Shown here piece by piece: positions 8,101 to 13,346 of a stretch of DNA of 14,072 bases. Source of the stretch: Pseudomonadota bacterium (lineage in GTDB: Bacteria > Pseudomonadota > Gammaproteobacteria > Burkholderiales > Burkholderiaceae); the NCBI GenBank assembly GCA_029777935.1, contig JAKORH010000075.1, forward strand, positions 1 through 14,072. The letters run 5' to 3'. The first letter of the stretch is position 1; each line of letters opens with the position of its first letter. A program made the position numbers and the translations under genes. The notes under the pieces were generated by a model that did not search any database, was not told the origin of the DNA, and saw only the letters and a list, made by a program, of their open reading frames with translations.

Positions 8101-8168
8101 TTGGTCCTTCTCCCCTCGCCCGCATCAGCGGGAGAGGGGCAGGGGGTGAGGGCAGCGGCGTCAGGCAT
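5139..8168 (-). CDS. Fused FAD-binding and Fe-S 2-hydroxyacid dehydrogenase (GlcD/YdiJ type)
   Basis: Protein of 1009 residues that likely oxidises a D-2-hydroxyacid to a 2-oxoacid and passes electrons through Fe-S centres to the respiratory chain. Order: PCMH-type FAD domain with PRGGGTS (94-100) and GGMAGNNSCG (166-175); FAD-oxidase C-terminal domain; a ferredoxin-like segment with CNNNGHC (603-609), MCPSY (about 617) and CxxCxxCxxxCP (663-674); and a C-terminal GlpC/GlcF-type region with Cys-Cys pairs at 812-813 and 941-942 and HGHCHQKA between them. Length and layout match YdiJ-like D-2-hydroxyglutarate dehydrogenases; D-lactate and glycolate are alternatives. The ATG at 8168 overlaps the gntR stop by 8 nt (ATGCCTGA), implying coupling; a TTG at 8183 is less likely. 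Residues 6-19 come from a dispersed repeat. Confidence 0.92.
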   Translation of the reverse strand: MPDAAALTPCPSPADAGEGRRTNLDARLEAADLARELRAHTQGEVLFEAASRGRYATDASIYQVEPVGVFVPRSEDDVRAAMQIAVSRSVPILPRGGGTSQCGQTVGAALVIDHSKYLRQITALDLERGEVEVQPGIALDALNAQLRKHGVWHPVDVSTAAQATLGGMAGNNSCGSRSIAYGNMVHNVSGITALLADGTECEFGRFDQASGRARELGAAVRAIALRERDEIERRWPKVMRRVGGYNLDVFHPQSERPYTNDGAVNLAQLLVGSEGTLAYFKRLRVKLAPLPAQRVLGVVNFPTFYAAMDAAQHLVKLGPTAVELVDRTMIDLARANPAFRPVIESALIDEPEAILLVEFAGPDKGALVAQLARLVELMGELNLPDSVVKMTGDSAQKSLWEVRKAGLNIMMSLRGDGKPVSFIEDCAVPLEHLAEYTAQLTEVFRRHGTRGTWYAHASVGALHVRPILDMRQDGAAKMRAIAEEASAMVRRYKGAYSGEHGDGLVRSEWVAWQFGPQLTAAFGEIKQLFDPRGLMNPGKIVRPTRMDDASLFRYRPGYAIAPLKTALDWSAWDVHNDPATEELTAPGTGGDPARGFGKAIEMCNNNGHCRKFDAGTMCPSYRVTRDEQHLTRGRANMLRLALSGQLGADAFTSDAVYEALDLCVSCKGCKRECPTGVDMARMKIEFLHHYKQRHGYSLRDRLIAHLPRYAPWAARFAGLANLRNHLPLLAQLGERWLGLSARRSLPRFRRDVFTRSAPPAPAPSESRTQVVLFADTFNNYHEPDNLRAAQAVLATGGYEVAVVRGTDGRPLCCGRTYLGTGMVDRARDEARRTLAALLPYVRAGASVVGLEPSCLLGLRDEYLVLGLGAEAQELAHASLLLEEFVVREQQAGRFDAAFKPLSRQVLLHGHCHQKAFGAMGAVVDALKLVPQLRVQTIETSCCGMAGSFGFEASHYDLSMAMAEAALLPAIRSADADALIVADGTSCRHQIRDGAQRDSLHVARVLQMAL
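8112..8152 (-). repeat. REP-like dispersed repeat inside the 5' end of the FAD/Fe-S gene
   Basis: This 41-bp unit is identical, on the opposite strand, to 11344-11384. It contains a hairpin made from CCCCTC-T-CCCGC and GCGGG-C-GAGGGG around a TGAT loop (read on the minus strand). Here it is translated as residues 6-19 of the dehydrogenase (LTPCPSPADAGEG), upstream of the first family-like residues. Confidence 0.85.
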
Positions 8169-8916
8169 CGGTCTGTGCGTCAACTTGCGGCGGTGTTCTT
8201 GCCCTCACCCGGCGCTGCGCGCCACCGTCTCCCGGTGATCGGGGAGAGGGATTCTCGAGCTGCGCCAGCACGACGTCGCGCTTGTGGTTCAGGTGCTCGA
8301 CCAGTATGGCGTGCAGCTTCGCGCCGTCACGCTTCGCCAGCGCCTGCAGCATCGCCTCGTGCTCGCGCACCGCGGCGTTCCACTTCGCAGAGTCGAAGTT
8401 GGAGCGAAAGCGGAACGCCTGCAGCCGCGCGTTGATGCGGTCGTAGGTCTCGGTCAGCACCGGATTGCGCGCGGCGCGGTTGATCGCGCGGTGGATCGCG
8501 GCGTTGACGCGGTAATAGGCCGACAGGTCGCCCCGCGCATGGTGCGCGCGCATCTCGAAATGCAGCGCGCGGATCTCGGCGACCTCCTCGGCGGTGATGC
8601 GAGCGCACGCCAGCTCGCCCGACAGCCCTTCGAGCGCGGCCATCACCTCGAAGGCGTGCACGAGGTCGTCGGCCGAAAGCTGCGCCACCTGCGCGCCGCG
8701 GTTGGGCAGGTGCTCGACCAGCCCCTCGGCGGTCAGCAGCTTCAGCGCCTCGCGCAGCGGCGTGCGCGACACGTGCAGGCGCTGCGCGAGTTCGCGCTCG
8801 GCGAGCTTCTCGCCCGGGGCGAGCGCGCCCTCGACGATCAGCGTGCGCAGACGCTGCGCCACAGCGGTGTGCAGCACCTCGCCGTCGAGCGCGATGACCT
8901 TGGCGGATCGGACCAT
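8161..8916 (-). CDS. GntR family transcriptional regulator, FadR/FCD subfamily
   Basis: Regulator of 251 residues. The winged helix-turn-helix covers about residues 14-75 (LAERELAQRLHVSRTPLREA is the recognition region) and the all-helical FCD ligand domain runs from about 85 to 220. FCD metal-site histidines are seen at 142 (AAIHRAI), 186 (REHEAM) and 208 (LVEHLNH); the usual partner Asp is Asn138 here. Residues 223-239 are encoded by a dispersed repeat, so the native protein probably ended near 220. Divergent from the aminotransferase-TRAP operon and overlapping the FAD/Fe-S gene, it is the natural local regulator, with a 2-hydroxy or carboxylic acid as probable ligand. A palindromic operator abuts the start codon (8917-8926), so autoregulation is likely; no Shine-Dalgarno is visible. 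Confidence 0.92.
   Translation of the reverse strand: MVRSAKVIALDGEVLHTAVAQRLRTLIVEGALAPGEKLAERELAQRLHVSRTPLREALKLLTAEGLVEHLPNRGAQVAQLSADDLVHAFEVMAALEGLSGELACARITAEEVAEIRALHFEMRAHHARGDLSAYYRVNAAIHRAINRAARNPVLTETYDRINARLQAFRFRSNFDSAKWNAAVREHEAMLQALAKRDGAKLHAILVEHLNHKRDVVLAQLENPSPRSPGDGGAQRRVRARTPPQVDAQTDA
8202..8250. repeat. REP-like repeat unit in the 3' end of gntR
   Basis: A second, diverged unit of the same family begins CCCTCACCC (8202-8210) and ends GGGGAGAGGG (8241-8250). It is inverted relative to the unit at 8112-8152, so GGGTGAGGG (8144-8152) can pair with CCCTCACCC (8202-8210) across the gntR stop and dehydrogenase start. It encodes residues 223-239 of the regulator. Confidence 0.75.
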
Positions 8917-8926
8917 TGGTATACCA
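8917..8926. promoter_or_regulatory. Candidate GntR operator 1
   Basis: TGGTATACCA is a perfect palindrome touching the ATG of gntR. Its core is identical to operator 2. FadR-subfamily GntR proteins bind short palindromes of this size with a T-G-G-T/A-C-C-A core. Binding here would block the gntR leader and ribosome site. Confidence 0.75.
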
Positions 8927-8989
8927 GATCCAGGCGCAGTTCCGGCGATCGCCGCGAGGATGGCCCGCGCGCGGGCGCCGGGGCTTGCG

Positions 8990-9003
8990 TTTGGTATACC
9001 AAA
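8990..9003. promoter_or_regulatory. Candidate GntR operator 2 in the promoter of the aminotransferase-TRAP operon
   Basis: TTTGGTATACCAAA is a perfect 14-bp palindrome whose centre lies 75 bp from that of operator 1, about seven helical turns. TGGTATACC within it also resembles an extended -10 element; transcription would then start near 9007, giving a leader of about 48 nt. The palindrome and spacing are seen directly; the promoter overlap is inferred. Confidence 0.8.
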
Positions 9004-9054
9004 ACCTTACGCTGCCGTCGCACCGACCGCAAGCGCCGTGCAGCAAGGACCCCG

Positions 9055-10281
9055 ATGCTCAAGCTCGATTCGCATCCGACCGGCCGCCACTTCCTGCAGA
9101 TTCCCGGGCCGACCAACGTGCCCGACCGCTTGCTGCGCGCGATCGATCATCCGACCATCGACCATCGCGGCCCGGAGTTCCAGCAACTGGGGCTGAAGGT
9201 GCTGCGCGACATCAAGGTGATCTTCCAGACCGCGCAGCCGGTGATCATCTACCCGGCGTCGGGCACCGGCGCGTGGGAGGCCGCGCTGGTCAACACGCTG
9301 TCGCCCGGCGACCGCGTGCTGATGTACGAGACGGGCCATTTCGCCACGCTGTGGAAGAAGATGGCGGACAAGCTCGGCTTGGTACCTGAATTCCTCGGCG
9401 GCGACTGGCGGCGCGGCGTCGACGCCGGCGCGGTCCGCGCGCGCCTGCAGCAGGACAGCGCACACGAGATCAAGGCGGTGTGCGTGGTGCACAACGAGAC
9501 CTCGACCGGCGTGACCTCGAACATGCCTGCGGTGCGCAAGGCGATCGACGACGCCAGGCATCCGGCGCTGCTGATGGTCGACACGATCTCGTCGCTGGCT
9601 TCGATCGACTACCGGCACGACGCCTGGGGCGTGGACGTGACCGTGGCGGGTTCGCAGAAGGGTCTGATGCTGCCGCCGGGACTGTCGTTCAACGCGGTGA
9701 GCGGCAAGGCGCTGGAGGCAGCGAAGCGCGCGCGGCTGCCGCGCTCGTATTGGGGGTGGGACGAAATCCTCGCCGCCAACGCCAACGGCTTCTGGCCGTA
9801 CACGCCGTCGACCAACCTGCTTTACGGGCTGGCGGAAGCGATCGACATGCTGCTGGAAGAAGGCTTGGCCAACGTGTTCGCGCGCCACGATCGCCATGCG
9901 GAGGCCACGCGGCGCGCGGTGCGAACCTGGGGGCTGGAAGTACTGTGCGCGAACCCGGCCGAGTACAGCTCGTCGCTGACCGCGGTCGTGATGCCGAAGG
10001 ACGCGAGCGGCAAGCATCACAACGCCGACGCGTTCCGCAAGGTCGTGCTGGAGAAGTTCGACATGTCGCTCGGCACCGGGCTGTCGAAGGTCGCGGGCTG
10101 GGTATTCCGCATCGGGCACCTCGGCGACTTCAATGACCTCGCGCTCGCGGGTACGCTCGCCGGCGTGGAGATGGGACTCGCCGTGGCCGGCGTTCCGCAC
10201 CGCAAGGGCGGCGTGCAGGCGGCGCTGGATTACCTGGCCGAATGCGCCGCGGCCGCGGCAGACAAGCGCAAGGCGGCCTGA
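9055..10281 (+). CDS. Class V PLP-dependent aminotransferase, serine/alanine-glyoxylate type
   Basis: Protein of 408 residues, typical of serine-glyoxylate and alanine-glyoxylate aminotransferases, which move an amino group to glyoxylate or a related 2-oxoacid. Family signatures run in order: LQIPGPTNVPDRLL near the start, TIDHRGPEF, PASGTGAWEAALVNT (about 64-78), VVHNETSTGV, MVDTISSLASIDYRHDAWGV, and the PLP lysine Lys202 in GSQKGLMLPPG. The start at 9055 has AAGGA 5 nt upstream. It is first in the operon to the right of the GntR operators. Next to a 2-hydroxyacid dehydrogenase it would convert a 2-oxoacid product such as glyoxylate into an amino acid such as glycine. An aspartate- or pyruvate-linked relative cannot be excluded. 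Confidence 0.93.
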   Translation: MLKLDSHPTGRHFLQIPGPTNVPDRLLRAIDHPTIDHRGPEFQQLGLKVLRDIKVIFQTAQPVIIYPASGTGAWEAALVNTLSPGDRVLMYETGHFATLWKKMADKLGLVPEFLGGDWRRGVDAGAVRARLQQDSAHEIKAVCVVHNETSTGVTSNMPAVRKAIDDARHPALLMVDTISSLASIDYRHDAWGVDVTVAGSQKGLMLPPGLSFNAVSGKALEAAKRARLPRSYWGWDEILAANANGFWPYTPSTNLLYGLAEAIDMLLEEGLANVFARHDRHAEATRRAVRTWGLEVLCANPAEYSSSLTAVVMPKDASGKHHNADAFRKVVLEKFDMSLGTGLSKVAGWVFRIGHLGDFNDLALAGTLAGVEMGLAVAGVPHRKGGVQAALDYLAECAAAAADKRKAA

Positions 10282-10344
10282 AAGGAATGCCGCAGAGAGA
10301 CGACGCCGCACGAACGGCGCGAACCACTTCAAGGAGACGCTCGA

Positions 10345-11340
10345 ATGAATCGTGAAACCCTCCGCCTCCGCCCGCGGCTGCTGGTCGCGGCGTTCGGCCT
10401 GCTGGCGTGCGCCGTGGCGCCGGCCTGGGCGCAGCTCGAGATCAAGATCGGCCACGTCGGCGAACCGGGTTCGCTGTTCCAGAAGAGCGCCGACGAATTC
10501 GCGCGCCGCGCCAACGCGAAGCTCGGCGGGAAGGCCAAGGTCATCGCCTACGGCTCCAGCCAGTTGGGCGGCGACAAGGAGATGATCCAGAAGCTGAAGC
10601 TCGGCACGCTCGACATGGCGGTGCCGTCGACGGTGATGAGCTCGGAGGTCGACCTGCTCGGCATCTTCGAGATGCCCTACATCGTCAAGGATCGCGCGCA
10701 CATGCAGCGCATCGAGCGCGAGATCTTCTGGCCGAAGATCGAGCCCGAAATCGAGAAGAAGGGCCTGAAGGTCATCGCGATCTGGGAAAACGGGGTGCGC
10801 CACATCACCAACAACAAGCGGCCGATCCGCACGCCCGCGGACCTGAAGGGGATCAAGCTGCGCGTGCCGGAAGGCAAGTGGCGCGTGAAGATGTTCCAGG
10901 AGTACGGCGCCGCCCCGAGCCCGATGAAGTTCTCGGAACTGTTCACCGCGTTGCAGACCGGCGTGATGGACGGACAGGAGAACCCGTTCACGCAGATTTA
11001 CTCGGCCAAGCTGCAGGAGGTGCAGAAGTACCTGTCGCTGTCGGGCCACGTGTACACACCCGCCTACGTCACGGTCGGCGCGAAGAAGTGGGCCACGCTG
11101 CCGCCCGACGTGCGCCAGATCCTGGAGCAGACGGCGAAGGAGACGCAGGCCTACGTGTACGAGACAGCGGAGAGGGACGAGACCGCACTGCTGGAGAAGC
11201 TGAAGGCGAGCGGCATCCAGGTCAACGAGGTCGACAAGGACGCGTTCGTCGCCGCCAGCAAGGGCATCTACGACGAGTTCGGCAAGGAGGTGCCGGGCGC
11301 GAAGGAACTGATCGACCGCGCGATCGCGCTGCGAAACTGA
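10345..11340 (+). CDS. dctP: TRAP transporter substrate-binding protein DctP
   Basis: Periplasmic binding protein of 331 residues that captures a carboxylate for the membrane permease DctQM. A Sec signal peptide covers residues 1-29, with basic residues up to 11, a hydrophobic core, and cleavage probably after AWA. The conserved carboxylate-binding arginine is Arg173 (GIKLRVPEG), with Arg152 (RHITNN) and Asn213 (ENPFTQI) also present; spacings of 21 and 40 residues resemble those of the equivalent SiaP residues. AAGGAGA at 10331-10337 sets the start. It lies 63 bp after the aminotransferase gene. A repeat with strong secondary structure separates it from dctQ and may raise DctP output relative to the permease. 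The substrate is unknown; a 2-hydroxy or dicarboxylic acid fits the neighbours. Confidence 0.94.
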   Translation: MNRETLRLRPRLLVAAFGLLACAVAPAWAQLEIKIGHVGEPGSLFQKSADEFARRANAKLGGKAKVIAYGSSQLGGDKEMIQKLKLGTLDMAVPSTVMSSEVDLLGIFEMPYIVKDRAHMQRIEREIFWPKIEPEIEKKGLKVIAIWENGVRHITNNKRPIRTPADLKGIKLRVPEGKWRVKMFQEYGAAPSPMKFSELFTALQTGVMDGQENPFTQIYSAKLQEVQKYLSLSGHVYTPAYVTVGAKKWATLPPDVRQILEQTAKETQAYVYETAERDETALLEKLKASGIQVNEVDKDAFVAASKGIYDEFGKEVPGAKELIDRAIALRN

Positions 11341-11343
11341 GTT

Positions 11344-11427
11344 CCCTCACCCCCTGCCCCTCTCCCGCTGATGCGGGCGAGGGGTGTGCTCCCTCTCCCA
11401 CATCAGTGGGCGAGGGCTGGGGTGAGG
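11344..11427. repeat. Paired REP-like repeats between dctP and dctQ
   Basis: Two inverted units fill the intercistronic gap. Unit one (11344-11384) is identical to 8112-8152 on the other strand and forms an 11-pair hairpin with one mismatch around TGAT (11357-11384). Unit two has CCCTCTCCCAC (11391-11401) and GTGGGCGAGGG (11406-11416) around ATCA. The outer arms CCTCACCCC (11345-11353) and GGGGTGAGG (11419-11427) also pair, so the RNA can form a three-way junction. No T-tract follows, so complete termination is unlikely. Confidence 0.85.
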
Positions 11428-11450
11428 TCAACAACCTCGGAAGGCGAGAC

Positions 11451-11987
11451 ATGGAACCGGCCGCTGCCTCTCGTAGTGCTCTTGTATCACTGCGCGCCGC
11501 CTACGGCACCGCGCTCGAATGGCTGGTGATGCTGCTGATGATCGTGCTCGCGGTCGAGGTCACGGCCGGGGTCGTGTTCCGCGCGATCGGCTACCCGCTG
11601 GTGTGGTACGACGAGATTGCCTCGGTGCTGCTGGCGTGGCTGACCTTCTACGGCTCGGCGCTGGCGTCGGTGAAGCGCGCGCACATCAGTTGCCCCGAGC
11701 TGGTCGAGCAGTTGCCGCCGGGCGCGAAGCGGGCGCTGAACATCGCTGCGCAGGTGCTGGTGGTCGCGTTCTTCGCGCTGCTGGCATGGGTCGGCGCCTC
11801 GATCCTGCCGGTGCTGGCGACCGATTACCTCGTCAGCCTGCCGAAGGTGCCGATGAGCATCGTGCAGTCGGTGATTCCGATCTCGGCGGCGCTGATACTG
11901 ATCGCCGAGGTCATGCACCTGTGGGCGCTGCTGCGCGCGGCGCCGGCCGCCGCCTCCGGCGCGGCACTGGCCGACGGCCTGCACTGA
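11451..11987 (+). CDS. dctQ: TRAP transporter small permease DctQ
   Basis: Integral membrane protein of 178 residues with four predicted membrane helices, at about 20-43, 52-72, 88-112 and 130-155. The motif YDEIASVLLAWLTFYGSALA with the following KRAHIS is typical of the DctQ family. It partners the large subunit DctM to form the sodium-coupled permease. The start at 11451 follows GGAAGG (11439-11444 region) with suitable spacing. It lies 110 bp after dctP, the gap being almost entirely repeat, and 13 bp before dctM. Confidence 0.93.
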   Translation: MEPAAASRSALVSLRAAYGTALEWLVMLLMIVLAVEVTAGVVFRAIGYPLVWYDEIASVLLAWLTFYGSALASVKRAHISCPELVEQLPPGAKRALNIAAQVLVVAFFALLAWVGASILPVLATDYLVSLPKVPMSIVQSVIPISAALILIAEVMHLWALLRAAPAAASGAALADGLH

Positions 11988-12000
11988 GGGAGCGGCGGCG

Positions 12001-13284
12001 ATGACGATGTTCTGGCTGTTCCTCGCGGTGCTTCTGCTCGTGCTGATCAACGTGCCGATCGCGGTGTCGCTCGGCATCGTCGCGCTCGTCGCGATGGTCG
12101 CCAGCCACGGGCTCGACTCGCTGCCCAACCTCGCGCTGGTGGTCTACAACGGCGCGACCAGCTTCCCGCTGCTGGCGATCCCGCTGTTCATCCTCGCCGG
12201 CGCGATCATGAACGCGTCGGGCATCTCGCAGCGTCTGATCGCGTTCGCGTCCGCGCTGTTCGGCTGGATCCGCGGCGGGTTGGCGCACGTGTCGATCGGC
12301 TCGTCGATGTTCTTCGCCGAGATCTCCGGCTCGGCGGTCGCCGACGTTGCGGCGCTGGGCTCGATCCTGATTCCCGGCATGCAGGCCAAGGGCTACCCGA
12401 AGGCGCTTGCCGCTGCGGTGATGTCGTCGGCTGCCACACTCGCGGTGATCATCCCGCCGTCGATCCCGATGATCCTGTACGCGGTGATGGCCGAGACTTC
12501 GGTGGTGCAACTCTTCGTCGCCGGCATCGTGCCGGGCGTGATCGGCGGCTTCGGCCTGATGGGCATGGCGTACTGGTTCGCCCGCCGCTACGACCTGCCG
12601 CGCGAAGCCGCTTTCTCCGGCGCGCGCGTGTGGCAGACGTTCAAGGACGCGCTGTGGGCGTTCCTGCTGCCGGTCATCATCCTCGGCGGCATCTTCGGCG
12701 GCGTGGTCACCGCGACCGAGGGTGCGGCGCTGGCGGTCGTGGCGGCACTGTTCGTCGGGCTGGTGATCTACCGCGAACTGAATCCGAAACACCTGCGGCG
12801 CGCGGTGCTCGAGGGCGGCGTACAGACGGCGATCGTGATGCTGCTGGTGGCCACCAGCGCGCTGCTCGGCACCTACCTGTCGGAGGTTCAGGCGCCGCAG
12901 GCGCTCGCCTCGGCGGTGGCCGAGTTCACGGGCAACAAGTGGATCGTGCTTGCGCTGCTGAACCTGCTGTTCCTGTTCCTCGGCATGTTCCTGCACTCGG
13001 CGGCGGCCATCATCCTCGTCGTGCCGGTGGTGATGCCGCTGGTCAAGGCGGTCGGCATCGACCCGGTGCATTTCGGCCTGATCGTGACGATCAACCTCGG
13101 CATCGGCCAGCAGACGCCGCCGGTGGCCAGCGTGCTGATGGTGGCCAGTTCGATCGCCAAGGCGAGCGTGTGGGAAGTCACGCGCGTGAACGTGTGGTTC
13201 ATCGGCGTGCTGCTCGCGGTGCTGCTGATGGTGACCTATGTCCCGGTGACCGGGATGGGGCTGGTGGAGTTCTTCTATCGCTGA
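12001..13284 (+). CDS. dctM: TRAP transporter large permease DctM
   Basis: Large membrane subunit of 427 residues, the normal family length, with about a dozen hydrophobic segments and re-entrant loops. Family motifs include PLLAIPLFILAGAIMNASGI near residue 55, MFFAEISGSAVADVAALGSI near 102, IIPPSIPMILYAVMAETSV near 150 and QQTPPVASVLMVASSIAK near 370. It forms the transport path energised by an ion gradient. GGGAG at 11988-11992 sits 8 nt before the ATG at 12001; a second ATG two codons later is equally possible. It is followed after 62 bp by a crotonase-family gene. Confidence 0.95.
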   Translation: MTMFWLFLAVLLLVLINVPIAVSLGIVALVAMVASHGLDSLPNLALVVYNGATSFPLLAIPLFILAGAIMNASGISQRLIAFASALFGWIRGGLAHVSIGSSMFFAEISGSAVADVAALGSILIPGMQAKGYPKALAAAVMSSAATLAVIIPPSIPMILYAVMAETSVVQLFVAGIVPGVIGGFGLMGMAYWFARRYDLPREAAFSGARVWQTFKDALWAFLLPVIILGGIFGGVVTATEGAALAVVAALFVGLVIYRELNPKHLRRAVLEGGVQTAIVMLLVATSALLGTYLSEVQAPQALASAVAEFTGNKWIVLALLNLLFLFLGMFLHSAAAIILVVPVVMPLVKAVGIDPVHFGLIVTINLGIGQQTPPVASVLMVASSIAKASVWEVTRVNVWFIGVLLAVLLMVTYVPVTGMGLVEFFYR

Positions 13285-13286
13285 GG

Positions 13287-13332
13287 CGCGGATTGCGCTG
13301 GTCGCGGCCCGCCCTTCAAGCCGCAATCCGCG
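13287..13332. repeat. Inverted repeat between dctM and the crotonase gene
   Basis: CGCGGATTGCG (13287-13297) and CGCAATCCGCG (13322-13332) are perfect 11-bp inverted arms with a 24-nt loop. The right arm continues as a direct partial copy (GATCCGCAATCCC, 13332-13344), which looks like another dispersed repeat. It starts 3 nt after the dctM stop and ends 14 nt before the crotonase ATG. It may act as a weak terminator or mRNA-stability element; no T-tract is present. Confidence 0.7.
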
Positions 13333-13346
13333 ATCCGCAATCCCAA

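Noticed and set aside
5826..8435. An 869-residue plus-strand open frame
   Set aside because: It runs antisense to the FAD/Fe-S dehydrogenase and gntR, is very rich in Arg, Ala and His, and shows no domain. It is a by-product of high GC content on the opposite strand.
8284..9054. A 257-residue N-terminal extension of the aminotransferase
   Set aside because: The extension is antisense to gntR and crosses both operators. The family start motif and a good ribosome site place the real start at 9055.
10345..10431. DctP as a lipoprotein (LLAC at residues 19-22)
   Set aside because: The match to a lipobox is imperfect (Leu at -2) and a better Sec cleavage site (AWA, residue 29) follows, as usual for Gram-negative DctP.
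9007..11049. A 680-residue minus-strand open frame
   Set aside because: It is antisense to the aminotransferase and dctP, which have clear family motifs; its own translation is low-complexity and His/Arg-rich.
11344..11427. An intrinsic terminator ending the operon after dctP
   Set aside because: The hairpins are strong but no T-run follows, and dctQ and dctM beyond it are required partners of DctP. Partial attenuation or mRNA stabilisation is more likely.
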